A stretch of DNA of 64,000 nucleotides from Flavobacteriales bacterium (GCA_026196775.1 JAPHUD010000006.1:49321-113320); one strand, 5' to 3'; shown: positions 8,747 through 18,061, counted from the stretch's first letter. Translations and numbers: made by a program. Notes: generated by a model not told the origin, from the letters alone.

Positions 8747-9817
8747 TTAGATATTATAAATCCAATCAAATTTATCTGCAACTCTTCCTCTTTTAATCTC
8801 TTCAATTGACTTTGCTATTTTATTAGAAACAGTTCTGTTTTCAATTGGAGGCAATTCAAAACGTTCGTCTTCAAAAGTTATAGAAGCAATTTGAGCAATT
8901 GTAGCCGCTGTTCCTGTCCCAAAAGCATCTTGCAATTTGTTGTTTCTAGCTGCTTCAACAATTTCTTTTACAGCAACTCTTCTTTCTTCTACTTCCAAAC
9001 CTAAATCTTTAGCTAATTTTATTACGCTATCACGAGTAATTCCTGACAAGGTGGTATTTAAGGCTATAGAAGGTGTAATTAATTTATTATCAATTAAAAA
9101 CATTACATTCATTGTTCCAGACTCTTCAATATATTCATGCGTTTTAGCATCTGTCCAAATCAATTGTTTATAGCCTTTTTCTTGCCCTAATTTAGCAGGA
9201 TAAAGTGCTGCTGCATAATTTCCTGCTGCTTTTGCAAAACCAACACCACCTTCTGCTGCTCTAGAAAAATTAGATTCAATTTTAACATCTACAGGTCCTG
9301 TGTAATAAGAACTTACCGGAGAGGTAATAATCATAAATTTATATTCTTCTGCTGGTCTTACTCCTAATAATTCTTCACTAGCAAAAATAAATGGTCTTAT
9401 GTATAATGAACAACCTTCATTTTGGGGAACCCAATCTGCATCTAACTGCACTAATTGGTGTATAGCATCCATAAAAAGCTCTTCTGGAACTTCAGGCATA
9501 CAGAGTCTTTTGGCAGAAACATTTATTCTTTTTGCATTTTCTCTTGGTCTAAATAACAACACTTTTCCTTCGTCATTTTTGTAGGCTTTCATTCCTTCAA
9601 AAACGGCCTGACCATAATGAATTGCTGCACAAGCAGGGCTTAATGAAATTGGAGCGTAAGGCTCAATTCTTAAGTCTTGCCACTCGCCATTTTTATATTC
9701 TGCCACAAACATGTGGTCAGAAAATTGTTTTCCAAATTGTATATTATTGAAATCAACCGACTGAATCTTAGATGTTTTTGTTTTCTCTATCTTAATATTA
9801 CTTACTGCGTCCATCAT
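8747..9817 (-). CDS. ilvE: Branched-chain amino acid aminotransferase
   Basis: A 356-residue fold-type IV PLP aminotransferase that interconverts Leu, Ile and Val with their 2-oxo acids, the last step of their biosynthesis. Visible family marks: HYGQAVFEGMKAY (residues 67-79), LYIRPFIFASEELLGV (138-153), the PLP lysine in GFAKAAGNYAA (K196), YIEESGTMNVMF, and TTLSGITRDSVI. Length and order are normal for the eukaryote-like/Bacteroidota IlvE class. The second Met may be the true start. A 9-bp-stem hairpin lies 72 bases upstream (9889-9912). Confidence 0.95.
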   Translation of the reverse strand: MMDAVSNIKIEKTKTSKIQSVDFNNIQFGKQFSDHMFVAEYKNGEWQDLRIEPYAPISLSPACAAIHYGQAVFEGMKAYKNDEGKVLLFRPRENAKRINVSAKRLCMPEVPEELFMDAIHQLVQLDADWVPQNEGCSLYIRPFIFASEELLGVRPAEEYKFMIITSPVSSYYTGPVDVKIESNFSRAAEGGVGFAKAAGNYAAALYPAKLGQEKGYKQLIWTDAKTHEYIEESGTMNVMFLIDNKLITPSIALNTTLSGITRDSVIKLAKDLGLEVEERRVAVKEIVEAARNNKLQDAFGTGTAATIAQIASITFEDERFELPPIENRTVSNKIAKSIEEIKRGRVADKFDWIYNI

Positions 9818-9888
9818 TTAAAAAATCCTTTTTTTTGTAGGCATAAATTTACTATTTTTTATTGTATTGAAACATGATTTTTAATTGG

Positions 9889-9912
9889 TTCTTTAGTTCT
9901 TACACTAAAGAA
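9889..9912. other. Perfect 9-bp hairpin between cmk and ilvE
   Basis: TTCTTTAGT (9889-9897), a six-base loop and ACTAAAGAA (9904-9912). Both flanking genes are on the minus strand. There is no strong U-run after the stem on that strand, so it could be a weak terminator of porQ-cmk or a leader element of ilvE. Confidence 0.4.
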
Positions 9913-9951
9913 TTGTTTCTCTATAAGTTGTAAGAAAAAAATAATTACTTT

Positions 9952-10641
9952 TTATGCTGAAATTTTTTGTTGAGCTAATTTTAATGCATTCTGAAATTGT
10001 TCTTCTTGATTAATATGTGTATTGTCTAACACAACAGCATTTTCAGCTTGTATAAGTGGGTTTTCTGTTCTGCTGGTATCATCGCCATCACGAGAAACAA
10101 TATTTTTCAATACCTCATCATAAGTAATATCATCTCCTTTAGCTTTTAGTTCATCGTACCTTCTTTGTGCTCTCACTTCAAAATCTGCTGTCATAAAAAT
10201 TTTCAGTTCTGCATCAGGAAAAACAACTGAACCAATATCTCTCCCATCCATTACCAAACCTTTATTTTCCCCCATTTTTCTTTGTAATTCTACCATTTTG
10301 GTACGAACTTGTTTTACTTTAGCAATTCTACTTACCAAACCAGAAACTTCAATGCCTCTAATTTGCTTTTCTACATTTTCGTTATTAAGGCAGGTTTCTG
10401 AACTATTTTTTTGAGTATTAAATGAAAACTTTACATCAATATCATCCAAATCATCAATTAATTTTTGTTCATCAAAAAAATCAGCACCAATATAACCTTT
10501 TCTAAGAGCATATAAAGCAACAGCTCTGTACATTGCTCCTGTATCAATATATATATAATTTAAAGCTTTAGCCAATTGTTTTGCCAATGTACTTTTTCCG
10601 CAAGAGGAGTAACCATCAATGGCTATAATAATTTTTTTCAT
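9952..10641 (-). CDS. cmk: Cytidylate kinase
   Basis: A 229-residue (d)CMP kinase that phosphorylates CMP and dCMP with ATP in pyrimidine nucleotide recycling. The P-loop GYSSCGKST is at residues 10-18, followed by IDTGAMYRAVALYALRKG. The substrate-binding region contains LVMDGRDIGSVVFPDAELKIFMTAD, then RAQRRYDEL. Length is typical. The ATG overlaps the porQ stop by four bases (ATGA), so the two are translationally coupled; this pairing is common in Bacteroidota. Confidence 0.96.
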   Translation of the reverse strand: MKKIIIAIDGYSSCGKSTLAKQLAKALNYIYIDTGAMYRAVALYALRKGYIGADFFDEQKLIDDLDDIDVKFSFNTQKNSSETCLNNENVEKQIRGIEVSGLVSRIAKVKQVRTKMVELQRKMGENKGLVMDGRDIGSVVFPDAELKIFMTADFEVRAQRRYDELKAKGDDITYDEVLKNIVSRDGDDTSRTENPLIQAENAVVLDNTHINQEEQFQNALKLAQQKISA

Positions 10642-11762
10642 TCTTCGCTTTGTTTGTCTTTTTTGCTTTTACGAGCTTTTTTTGGAGCTTTTTCTTTAGG
10701 AATTATTACCTGATTTTTCTTATAATAATCAGCAATAGTTGTTGTAATTGTAAAATGGTTGGAAGTTCCTGCTAAATGATAACTTGCTCCACCATAACTA
10801 ACATGTATTTTTTTAATTCTAAACCCTAATCCCCAACTAAATCCAATTAATCCTCCTTTGTTATCAAAAGCTAATTCAGATCTTCTTTGGAAGTTATAAC
10901 CAAACCTCAACATAAAACTTGGTGAAAGCACAAACTCTGTCCCAACAACAACATGTCTAAAAAGCTCACTAACCATTCCTGTTTTGTTTAATTCTTTTCT
11001 GGCTTCTTCATCTAAAGTATTATCTCTATTAGTAACCGAAGAAGAATCATTATAAGCTAAATTCCAATTATTTAATTGGATGAAATCGACATTAAAACGA
11101 ATAGGCGTATGTGCTAATTTTTTAGAAATCCCTAATTGTACTTCAAAAGGCAAGGGTTCTTTTTCTCTTCCGTCAAAGTAGGTAGAAAATTGTCTGCCAA
11201 TATTTTTAACTAATAACGCAGTTGTAAATTGTTTTTTTGCATTATGATACGTTGCAGATAAATCCATTGCCATAGCAAAAGAGCTATATTGATAAAATTT
11301 GGAATAAATTGGTTTTAGGTTTGCTCCAACAGAAAAAGATGTGTCTATGCTTTTTCCCCAACCTAAAATAAAAGCATAATCTGAAGCAGAGAAAGAACCC
11401 AACTCATTCCCTCCTTCGTCTGTTTCTAAAAAATTTCCGTAATTAATATATTTCACACCTCCGGAAAATGTTCCGTACTTTTTAAAATCATGGGTATAAG
11501 AAAAATGCCCTAAATTAACATCTGCAAAGTAATTTAAATAAGTAAATGAAAGAGCACTACTCATTTCTGCCGAAAGTAATGAAGGATTGTCTAAAGCAAA
11601 ATTGGGATCATCATCTTTAATAGCTATAGCACTTCCACCCAACGCCCCTGTTCTGGCAGAAACAGGAATGTTAAGAAAGCTAAAAGCACTCTCTCCTCCT
11701 ACTTGTGCTATTGACTCACAAAAAGTAAGGATAATAAAAATGAGTGTAATAAAAAACTTCAT
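10638..11762 (-). CDS. porQ: Type IX secretion system protein PorQ
   Basis: A 374-residue outer-membrane beta-barrel-type protein. It has a signal peptide (MKFFITLIFIILTFCESIAQ) and the diagnostic early segment GGESAFSFLNIPVSARTGALGG. It ends in a Lys-rich tail (KKARKSKKDKQSEE) that is probably periplasmic. PorQ belongs to the T9SS attachment machinery, with PorU, PorV and PorZ, which removes C-terminal sorting domains and anchors cargo at the cell surface. This agrees with three T9SS cargo genes at 38-44.5 kb. It is the first gene of the porQ-cmk pair. The 177-base gap upstream (11763-11939) has no clear promoter; it holds a rough dyad AATCGGT...ACCGATT. Confidence 0.88.
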   Translation of the reverse strand: MKFFITLIFIILTFCESIAQVGGESAFSFLNIPVSARTGALGGSAIAIKDDDPNFALDNPSLLSAEMSSALSFTYLNYFADVNLGHFSYTHDFKKYGTFSGGVKYINYGNFLETDEGGNELGSFSASDYAFILGWGKSIDTSFSVGANLKPIYSKFYQYSSFAMAMDLSATYHNAKKQFTTALLVKNIGRQFSTYFDGREKEPLPFEVQLGISKKLAHTPIRFNVDFIQLNNWNLAYNDSSSVTNRDNTLDEEARKELNKTGMVSELFRHVVVGTEFVLSPSFMLRFGYNFQRRSELAFDNKGGLIGFSWGLGFRIKKIHVSYGGASYHLAGTSNHFTITTTIADYYKKNQVIIPKEKAPKKARKSKKDKQSEE

Positions 11763-11939
11763 CTGTTAATTTTCTATTTTATTAAATCGGTCAGATGGAA
11801 CTCACTAAGAAACATCTTCTTGTAAATAAAATCTAATCAAAACTCGTTTCATCAACCGATTAATATTAGCAATGGATGGCTAAATTACGCTTTTATCAAT
11901 AAATTATTGTATTGCTGTTAGATTGTAAAAAAACTTAGG

Positions 11940-12290
11940 TTAATGATGATTAGCTTGTTCTTGAGAAATAGCAATGATTACATCATTATAGATTTTTTCC
12001 ATTTCTTCGGGATGCATAGAATAATAAGCAATGTTGTTATTAAATTGCTCTTCAGTAATGTTATGTTTTTTAAAAATATGTATGTAATGATTTTCTTGAA
12101 ATGCTTTACTTCTAAACAATGAATCATCTATTGAAGATTTAATTTTAAGATAGCCTTGAGCAATTTCAATATCTGTAAGTACAGGTACTAGTTCATCATG
12201 GGTAAGAATTCCCTCTGGTAGTTCGTTTTGAGAAAAACTACATGATAGAAAAAATAAAGCAATAAGTGTTATTATGAATTTATTAAGCAT
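11940..12290 (-). CDS. DUF4296-family lipoprotein
   Basis: A 116-residue protein with a lipoprotein signal (LIALFFLSCSFSQ, lipid cysteine C17). The body follows the DUF4296 pattern: PEGILTHDELVPVLTDIEIAQGY, then HIFKKHNITEEQFNNNIAYYSMHPEEMEKIYNDV. The family has no known function and is confined to Bacteroidota. It overlaps the preceding lipoprotein gene by eight bases, so the two are co-transcribed. Confidence 0.85.
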   Translation of the reverse strand: MLNKFIITLIALFFLSCSFSQNELPEGILTHDELVPVLTDIEIAQGYLKIKSSIDDSLFRSKAFQENHYIHIFKKHNITEEQFNNNIAYYSMHPEEMEKIYNDVIIAISQEQANHH

Positions 12291-12834
12291 CAGTTGCTGT
12301 TGAGGAAGCAGCTACATACCTAATTGTTTTAACTGCTTTAATCATATCTTGAATCATTTTTTCGCCAAATTGCTCACTTCGCAAGTCTCTAATCTCATAA
12401 ATATCATTATTAATATTGGCTTTATAAAAAAAATGGTGTTGTGTTTTAACTCCAGATTCAGGTATATCTTGCTTATAAATCAACAAATTTTCTTCTTCGG
12501 AAATAATTTCTGAAACAAAAACTAAATCTTCTTCTAAATCCATTTTTAGCAACTCTATATCGCCTTCTCCATACATAATTTCTATACCGAATGAATTACC
12601 AACCAATATTTCCAATGCCCCTCTATTGGTCAAGACCACTTGAGGCTGCCCATGATTTTCGGCATCAGGAACCATTATTGCCATTGGAAAACCCCATTGG
12701 TTTAAATCTAATTCTTCATATCCTTTTAATTGGACTACTTCTTGGTTTTCATCTGTTGTGTTATTGTCATCACCACAAGCAAAAAATAAGAAAGCTGAAA
12801 ATATGGCTAAAAATATAAAGGTTGTATTTTTCAT
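12283..12834 (-). CDS. Hypothetical lipoprotein
   Basis: A 183-residue protein with lipobox LFFACG (C20) and an acidic Asp/Asn linker (DDNNTTDEN). The soluble domain includes YEELDLNQWGFPMAIMVPD and NSFGIEIMYGEGDIELLKMDLEEDLVFV. I do not recognise the family. It is first in a two-gene unit with the DUF4296 lipoprotein (eight-base overlap) and has a good promoter at 12858-12889. An outer-membrane or inner-membrane anchored accessory role is all that can be said. Confidence 0.75.
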   Translation of the reverse strand: MKNTTFIFLAIFSAFLFFACGDDNNTTDENQEVVQLKGYEELDLNQWGFPMAIMVPDAENHGQPQVVLTNRGALEILVGNSFGIEIMYGEGDIELLKMDLEEDLVFVSEIISEEENLLIYKQDIPESGVKTQHHFFYKANINNDIYEIRDLRSEQFGEKMIQDMIKAVKTIRYVAASSTATDA

Positions 12835-12857
12835 AGTTATAATTATCTAATAAAGAA

Positions 12858-12889
12858 CAAATATAAAATAAAAAAATACAACGTTCAAA
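12858..12889 (-). promoter_or_regulatory. Promoter of the lipoprotein pair
   Basis: On the minus strand TTTG (12889-12886), a 20-base spacer and TATATTTG (12865-12858) match the Bacteroidota consensus. The start codon at 12834 follows a short leader. Confidence 0.65.
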
Positions 12890-12909
12890 AATTAAAAATT
12901 TATTTTTAT

Positions 12910-13782
12910 TTAGTGCTTGTGTTTAGGCTCGTAAATCAATCTAAAAAAAGTACTAAATCTTTGTGATTCTCTTTTTATCGGAACTCCTGCAACAATACCT
13001 ACTAACAAATTATCTGTAATTCCTAACCTCATTTGTGGTCTGATCGCCATATCAAAATCATCATATGTAATTTCTTTATTAAACTCAAGACCAATAAAAT
13101 TTCTTGTCCCATCTATCATGTAATGAAGATTGGTATTAATTTGCCAAGTGGTATGCATTGAATTATCTGAAAAATGTTGCTGCATTTGTGGCCCGGTATA
13201 AATTAATGTATGAAAATTCTGTTCCCATCTTTTAGCAGCTACAAAAAACGGATTATAAACATTGCCTTCAACAAAAGCTTCATTTCCATAATGACTAAAA
13301 TTAACAAACTCAAACTCATTTAAATAACCTATTGCCATAGATGTGCTATGCTTTTCAGAAACAAAAAAAGAGTATTGAGCAGCTAATTTTAACCCATTAA
13401 TTTTATTTTGAGGCATAATTGATTTATCTACATCGTCTTCATTTGGATAAAAGAAAGTAAATGGAACTTCTATCTCCAATCCAAGTCTGTTAATGGGAGC
13501 CCATTCATATTCTACTAATGCTTCATAGGAATCAAACTTATTATTATCAGTCATTCCAAAACCAACATTCCATTCTTTTTCGCCTTTTCTGGCACCTAAA
13601 TCCCTAATTAGATCAATAAAAAGTGGCTCAGCATGCAGCACTTTGTCTGTTTTGCGTTTATTTTCAACTTCTTCAATATATAAACTATCCAATCTATCTT
13701 TTTCTATTTTTAAAGTATCTAACTTTTGAGAAAAAAGGCTAACAGATAATAATAACCCAAGAATTAAAAATAAATTTTTCAT
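12910..13782 (-). CDS. Outer-membrane protein of the HAEPLFIDLIRDLGARKGEKE family
   Basis: A 290-residue protein with a signal peptide (MKNLFLILGLLLSVSLFSQ) and a coiled Lys/Glu segment. Then comes the conserved stretch HAEPLFIDLIRDLGARKGEKEW, and beta-strand-rich sequence to a short final strand (FFRLIYEPKHKH). I recall this family in Bacteroidota as uncharacterised barrel-like outer-membrane proteins. It is the last gene of an operon behind carbonic anhydrase (22-base gap) and the SulP transporter, which suggests a role in inorganic anion or bicarbonate handling at the outer membrane (inference). Confidence 0.7.
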   Translation of the reverse strand: MKNLFLILGLLLSVSLFSQKLDTLKIEKDRLDSLYIEEVENKRKTDKVLHAEPLFIDLIRDLGARKGEKEWNVGFGMTDNNKFDSYEALVEYEWAPINRLGLEIEVPFTFFYPNEDDVDKSIMPQNKINGLKLAAQYSFFVSEKHSTSMAIGYLNEFEFVNFSHYGNEAFVEGNVYNPFFVAAKRWEQNFHTLIYTGPQMQQHFSDNSMHTTWQINTNLHYMIDGTRNFIGLEFNKEITYDDFDMAIRPQMRLGITDNLLVGIVAGVPIKRESQRFSTFFRLIYEPKHKH

Positions 13783-13804
13783 CTCTAGATTTCAATTATT
13801 TTAG

Positions 13805-14443
13805 TTAAAACTTTAACTGATAAACATTGTCTAATTCATCATTGTTGGTAAAATTGACACCTAAATCTTTTATTATCCCATCACCAATACCATAAACCCA
13901 ACCATGTATATGTAAGGTTTGTTTATTATTCCAAGCATTTTGAACTATAGAAGTTTTTGCTAAATCAAACACTTGTTCTACCACATTTAATTCCACATAT
14001 CTATCAAAACGTTGCTTTTCGTCAGTTATGGCATCCAATTCTTCAGCATGAAAGCGATAAACATCTTTAATATGTCTTATCCAGTTATCAATTAAACCAA
14101 TATGCTGATTTCCCATTGCTGCAGCAACTCCACCACATCCATAATGTCCGCAAACAATTACATGCCTTACTTTTAAAGCATTAACTGCATAATCAAGTAC
14201 ACTTAACATATTCATATCTGAATGAATAACCATGTTAGCAATGTTTCTATGTACGAAAACTTCTCCCGGTTGAGCTCCAATAATTTCGTTTGCAGGAACT
14301 CTACTGTCTGCACAACCTATCCACAATACTGGTGGTTGTTGACCGTTAGCTAGTTTGTTAAAAAAATCAGGATCTAAATCTAATTTTGATTGAACCCATT
14401 CTTTATTATTATCTAAAAGTTGTTTATAAAATTTATTTTCCAT
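13805..14443 (-). CDS. can: Beta-class carbonic anhydrase
   Basis: A 212-residue zinc enzyme that interconverts CO2 and bicarbonate. The metal and catalytic residues of the beta class are all present: C44-x-D46-x-R48 (WIGCADSRVPANEI) and H100-x-x-C103 (VCGHYGCGGVAAAM). The rest (GEVFVHRNIANMV, WVYGIGDGIIKDLG) is typical. It lies 38 bases behind the SulP transporter gene, an association known for SulP bicarbonate transporters, and before an outer-membrane protein gene. Confidence 0.95.
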   Translation of the reverse strand: MENKFYKQLLDNNKEWVQSKLDLDPDFFNKLANGQQPPVLWIGCADSRVPANEIIGAQPGEVFVHRNIANMVIHSDMNMLSVLDYAVNALKVRHVIVCGHYGCGGVAAAMGNQHIGLIDNWIRHIKDVYRFHAEELDAITDEKQRFDRYVELNVVEQVFDLAKTSIVQNAWNNKQTLHIHGWVYGIGDGIIKDLGVNFTNNDELDNVYQLKF

Positions 14444-14481
14444 TTTGTATATTTTTTTAGTCGTTATAAAATTAATTAGTT

Positions 14482-16050
14482 TTATTTAAAAGCAACACCA
14501 TCTATGCCTTTTGTTTCTACCTGAATATTTTTTAATTTAGAAGTGTGATTAACAAACTCTTGTATGTTCTCTAAAACATCATAAGCAACTGTATAAGATT
14601 TTGACGCATCAATTACTAAAGTTGAATCCTCAGGTATTTTAGCCAATTCTTTTGCGACACTTGCTTTATTTAAAAATGTTACTTCTTCTGAAAGTGTTAA
14701 GGTATATTTAGTTTTACCGTCAATTACTTCTTTTTTACAATTTAAGGCGTTTTTATAGTTCTTTCTTAAAATATAAAACACAGCTACCACCATTCCTATT
14801 CCAATACCTTTTAACAAATCTGTTCCTACAATAGCTATGACAGTTACTACAAAAGGAATAAACTGTTCATGTCCTAATTTAAACATATTTCTGAATATTG
14901 ATGGTTTAGCAAGTTTATATCCTACCAACAACAATATTGCTGCTAAAGATGCTAATGGAATTAGATTTAGAAAAACGGGGATAATAATTGCCGATAACAA
15001 TAAAATTACACCATGAAATATGGCTGACATTTTTGTTTTACCACCTGAATTAATATTAGCAGAGCTTCTTACTATAACTTGTGTAATTGGTAATCCTCCA
15101 ATCATACCAGAAACCATATTTCCTATACCCTGAGCTCTTAATTCTTGGTTAGTTGATGTTCTTCTTTTATATGGATCTAATTTATCGGTGGCTTCCAGAC
15201 ACAATAAGGTTTCCAAACTTGCTACTATGGCTAAAGTTACAGCAACAACGTATACTTGCGGATTGCTAAATGTAGAAAAATCAGGAAACTTAAAAAAGCT
15301 CAGAAATTCTTGTGGAGAAGAGGCGACTGGCAATTCAACTAAATGTTTACCACTTAAAACTAACTCTGGAGCTAAATTTAAAAATAGTGCATTAAGTAAA
15401 ATACCTGTTAATACCACAAATAGTGCTCCTGGCAAAAACTTAAATAGACCTATTTTTTTCATAAAATCAGTCTCAAATAGAATTAACATTCCTAATGAAA
15501 TAACACTAATGATTATTGCTCCCATACTACTATACTTAAAAGCATAATAAATCTCAGTAATAGTATTATGTCCATCTTTTTGAGCAAAATCAAAATCACC
15601 CATAAAATCTTCATCATAACCCAAAGCATGAGGTATTTCTTTAAGAATAAGAATTATACCTATAGCCGTTAACATTCCCTTTATTACAGATGATGGAAAA
15701 AAATAACCAATGATTCCAGCCTTCATAAAACCTGCTAAAAGTTGCAACACTCCTGAAAGTACTACCGCTAATAAAAAAGCTTCAAAAGTACCTAAGGTAT
15801 CAATTGCTCCTAATACAATTACTACTAAGCCAGCTGCAGGTCCGGAAACTCCTAATTGAGAATTACTAAAAGACCCTACAACAATACCTCCTACAACTCC
15901 GGCAATGATTCCGGAAAACAATAAATCGGAGCGACCCGTTGAAGCTAAAGCAATACCCAAACATAGAGGGAGGGCTACAAGAAAAACTACTAACCCAGCA
16001 GGAAAATCTGACTTAAGATTAGCAAACATATTTAATTTTTTTGGTGTCAT
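14482..16050 (-). CDS. SulP-family anion (bicarbonate/sulfate) transporter with STAS domain
   Basis: A 522-residue inner-membrane protein. It opens with DFPAGLVVFLVALPLCLGIALASTG and FSNSQLGVSGPAAGLVVIVLG and has about 12 hydrophobic segments up to residue about 425. A short STAS-like cytoplasmic domain follows (KYTLTLSEEVTFLNKASVAKEL, DSTLVIDASKSYTVAYDVLENI). Coupling to a carbonic anhydrase gene argues for bicarbonate rather than sulfate as substrate (inference). First gene of the three-gene operon; a dyad lies just upstream at 16073-16093. Confidence 0.9.
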   Translation of the reverse strand: MTPKKLNMFANLKSDFPAGLVVFLVALPLCLGIALASTGRSDLLFSGIIAGVVGGIVVGSFSNSQLGVSGPAAGLVVIVLGAIDTLGTFEAFLLAVVLSGVLQLLAGFMKAGIIGYFFPSSVIKGMLTAIGIILILKEIPHALGYDEDFMGDFDFAQKDGHNTITEIYYAFKYSSMGAIIISVISLGMLILFETDFMKKIGLFKFLPGALFVVLTGILLNALFLNLAPELVLSGKHLVELPVASSPQEFLSFFKFPDFSTFSNPQVYVVAVTLAIVASLETLLCLEATDKLDPYKRRTSTNQELRAQGIGNMVSGMIGGLPITQVIVRSSANINSGGKTKMSAIFHGVILLLSAIIIPVFLNLIPLASLAAILLLVGYKLAKPSIFRNMFKLGHEQFIPFVVTVIAIVGTDLLKGIGIGMVVAVFYILRKNYKNALNCKKEVIDGKTKYTLTLSEEVTFLNKASVAKELAKIPEDSTLVIDASKSYTVAYDVLENIQEFVNHTSKLKNIQVETKGIDGVAFK

Positions 16051-16072
16051 AATATAAATTATTGAACAAACA

Positions 16073-16093
16073 ATTAATTGTAAATCAATTAAT
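16073..16093. promoter_or_regulatory. Dyad upstream of the SulP operon
   Basis: ATTAATTG (16073-16080), five bases and CAATTAAT (16086-16093) form a perfect inverted repeat, 22 bases before the SulP start. Flanking AAAC/GTTT partly extends it. It could be an operator; no regulator is identified. Confidence 0.35.
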
Positions 16094-16190
16094 TAAGTTT
16101 GCATTATTGATAAAATTAATCTTGAAAAAAAGATATTTTTCAATGATAATAAAAGGCACACTAAGATAACTATAGTGTTAATTCAATAAT

Positions 16191-16475
16191 TTATGCTAAT
16201 TCTGGTGGGGGAGCAACAATTTCCTTAGATGGTGGAAAAAGTGTAGAAAATTCTACCTGATGTTTTAAATCTATAGCGTGGAAAAAACATCTAAAATCTA
16301 AATCTTCTGTAATGTATTCTTGCATAGAGAAGGTTACTGTAGAACCACCGCTATGCCTATTTTCTTCTTCAGCAATTTCAACAAATTGATAAGTAGGAAC
16401 AGAAAAATATGAAAATGAAAATGTACTTACTAAAACTAGTAAAAAGAATACAGCTATTATTTTATGACCTTTCAC
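16191..16475 (-). CDS. Hypothetical small exported or membrane-anchored protein
   Basis: A 94-residue protein starting at GTG 16475. One N-terminal hydrophobic segment (IIAVFFLLVLVSTFSFSYFSV) could be a signal or anchor. The rest is short and polar and ends in a proline-rich tail (FPPSKEIVAPPPELA). It is 17 bases after the O-antigen-ligase-like gene and probably co-transcribed. A weak dyad ACACTA-N9-TAGTGT (16158-16178) lies just after its stop. I do not recognise the family. Confidence 0.55.
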   Translation of the reverse strand: MKGHKIIAVFFLLVLVSTFSFSYFSVPTYQFVEIAEEENRHSGGSTVTFSMQEYITEDLDFRCFFHAIDLKHQVEFSTLFPPSKEIVAPPPELA

Positions 16476-16492
16476 ATTTGCGAAATTACATA

Positions 16493-18061
16493 TTAAAAGC
16501 TGTTTTTTCTTTTTTTGAAAATTAAAAGTGTGTTAAAATATGCAAAAAAAGTAATTCCCACTTGAGTTTCTAAAGTATCTTCAGTTAACATTGAAAGCAT
16601 TGAAATGGAAATAAAACAAAGATAAATATAGTCTTGATATTGTTTTAAAGCAAAAATTGGATAAAGTAAAAAGAATAAAAAATACAATCCTCCTAAAATA
16701 CCAAAAGTAACAAAGTAGGTGATGTATTGATTATGTGCTCTTCTCCAATATTTTTCTGAAATAATATTTTGCTGTTGATGTTCTTCATTAAATGCATCCT
16801 GCACATCTCCTGTTCCTACTCCAATTAACATATTATCTTGTATTATATTAAACGCTGTTTTCCAATACACCCACCTTAGCATTACCGAATGTCCATCGGC
16901 AACATTGTACTTATTGTACATTTCCATTTCCCAGAATATTTTATGTAACCTTAGCTCAATTCCATTCATATCGAGATACCTAAAATTAGAGATTCCATTT
17001 TCTATCGCTTTTATTTCTTCAGAAGTGAGTTCATTTATGGCTTTTTCGGTTTTCAATTTGCCTTGAGAAGTAATAAATCTTAATATGGTAAATCTTATTT
17101 GTTGTCTTTTATTATCAAATCCATTAAAATTGATTTTACTTCTTCGGTTCCATGCTTTTTCTATTTCTTTAATAGCAATATTTCTATAAATATAATTTCC
17201 ATTTTCCATCCTAAAACTGTTAGCACTTATTGTATCATGAAAAAGTTTCTCACCTTTTGGAGAATATTCTTGCATCGGCAAAGCTTCAACATCATTAAAG
17301 GACAAATACTCTTTATGACAACTTTTTATGTAAAGTACTATTGAAAGCACAATTGCAATTACTACTGTTACTGACGATAGTTTTATAATTATTTTGTAAT
17401 TTTTTATTCCATAATAAAAAATCAACACCAGAAAAGTGAATGCTGTAACAACAATACCTGTTATTAGATTTAATAGAAATAGAAAGCTAACTAACCACAC
17501 AAAACTCAGAACCCACTTTATTTTTTGTTTTTTATCTTTTGTCTTTACAGCATAATATAAGGCTCCAAAAATGGCTAGTGATACTTCCAACCCAAACCTA
17601 ATATGAGAATTAAATCTTGACAAATCTCTTTTATCAATAATTACCTCATTAAGTCCTCCTACCATTACAAAAACACTCCAAAGCGAAGCTATTATTACAC
17701 CTCCAACATACACTGAAAAAATTAAACGAAGCTCTTTATTGGTAAGTGGTTTGAAACTAACTATTAAAAAGGGCAATACAAAAAGTGGTAGCTTTCTTCT
17801 AATATCATCAAAAGCAAAATCGAAATTACTTGTATTAATTAAACCTAAAAGTGTAAGCAAGTAAACAGAACATAAAATTAGTGCAGTTTTGTTTGTGAAA
17901 AAACGTTTTATTTTTTCTATGTGATTCCCTTCTAACAACCACAACGCACCAAGACATAGCTCTCCCAATGTTATAAGTGGCTTAGACAATGAAAGTCCCA
18001 CTGCAATAAACATCAAAAAAAACAAATACATGTTTCTTGAATAAGTGGAAACAAAAATCAT
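16493..18061 (-). CDS. O-antigen ligase/polymerase-like (Wzy_C) membrane protein
   Basis: A 522-residue polytopic protein with about ten hydrophobic segments. A large hydrophilic loop (residues about 250-400) is followed by the Wzy_C-type segment GVGTGDVQDAFNEEHQQQN, RRAHNQYITYFVTFGILGGLYFLFFLLYP. Such proteins ligate or polymerise lipid-linked glycans at the periplasmic face. Ligase or polymerase cannot be told apart here, and no glycosyltransferase cluster surrounds it. Confidence 0.8.
   Translation of the reverse strand: MIFVSTYSRNMYLFFLMFIAVGLSLSKPLITLGELCLGALWLLEGNHIEKIKRFFTNKTALILCSVYLLTLLGLINTSNFDFAFDDIRRKLPLFVLPFLIVSFKPLTNKELRLIFSVYVGGVIIASLWSVFVMVGGLNEVIIDKRDLSRFNSHIRFGLEVSLAIFGALYYAVKTKDKKQKIKWVLSFVWLVSFLFLLNLITGIVVTAFTFLVLIFYYGIKNYKIIIKLSSVTVVIAIVLSIVLYIKSCHKEYLSFNDVEALPMQEYSPKGEKLFHDTISANSFRMENGNYIYRNIAIKEIEKAWNRRSKINFNGFDNKRQQIRFTILRFITSQGKLKTEKAINELTSEEIKAIENGISNFRYLDMNGIELRLHKIFWEMEMYNKYNVADGHSVMLRWVYWKTAFNIIQDNMLIGVGTGDVQDAFNEEHQQQNIISEKYWRRAHNQYITYFVTFGILGGLYFLFFLLYPIFALKQYQDYIYLCFISISMLSMLTEDTLETQVGITFFAYFNTLLIFKKRKNSF

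Noticed and set aside
11785..11863. Dyad AATCGGT...ACCGATT upstream of porQ
   Set aside because: Arms are short and imperfect with a loop of about 50 bases; too weak to call an operator.
15188..15547. 119-codon plus-strand frame inside the SulP gene
   Set aside because: Lies wholly antisense to a clear transporter; Ser/Asn/Pro-rich composition typical of a shadow frame. The same applies to frames such as 25969-26394, 38622-38915 and 54855-55175.
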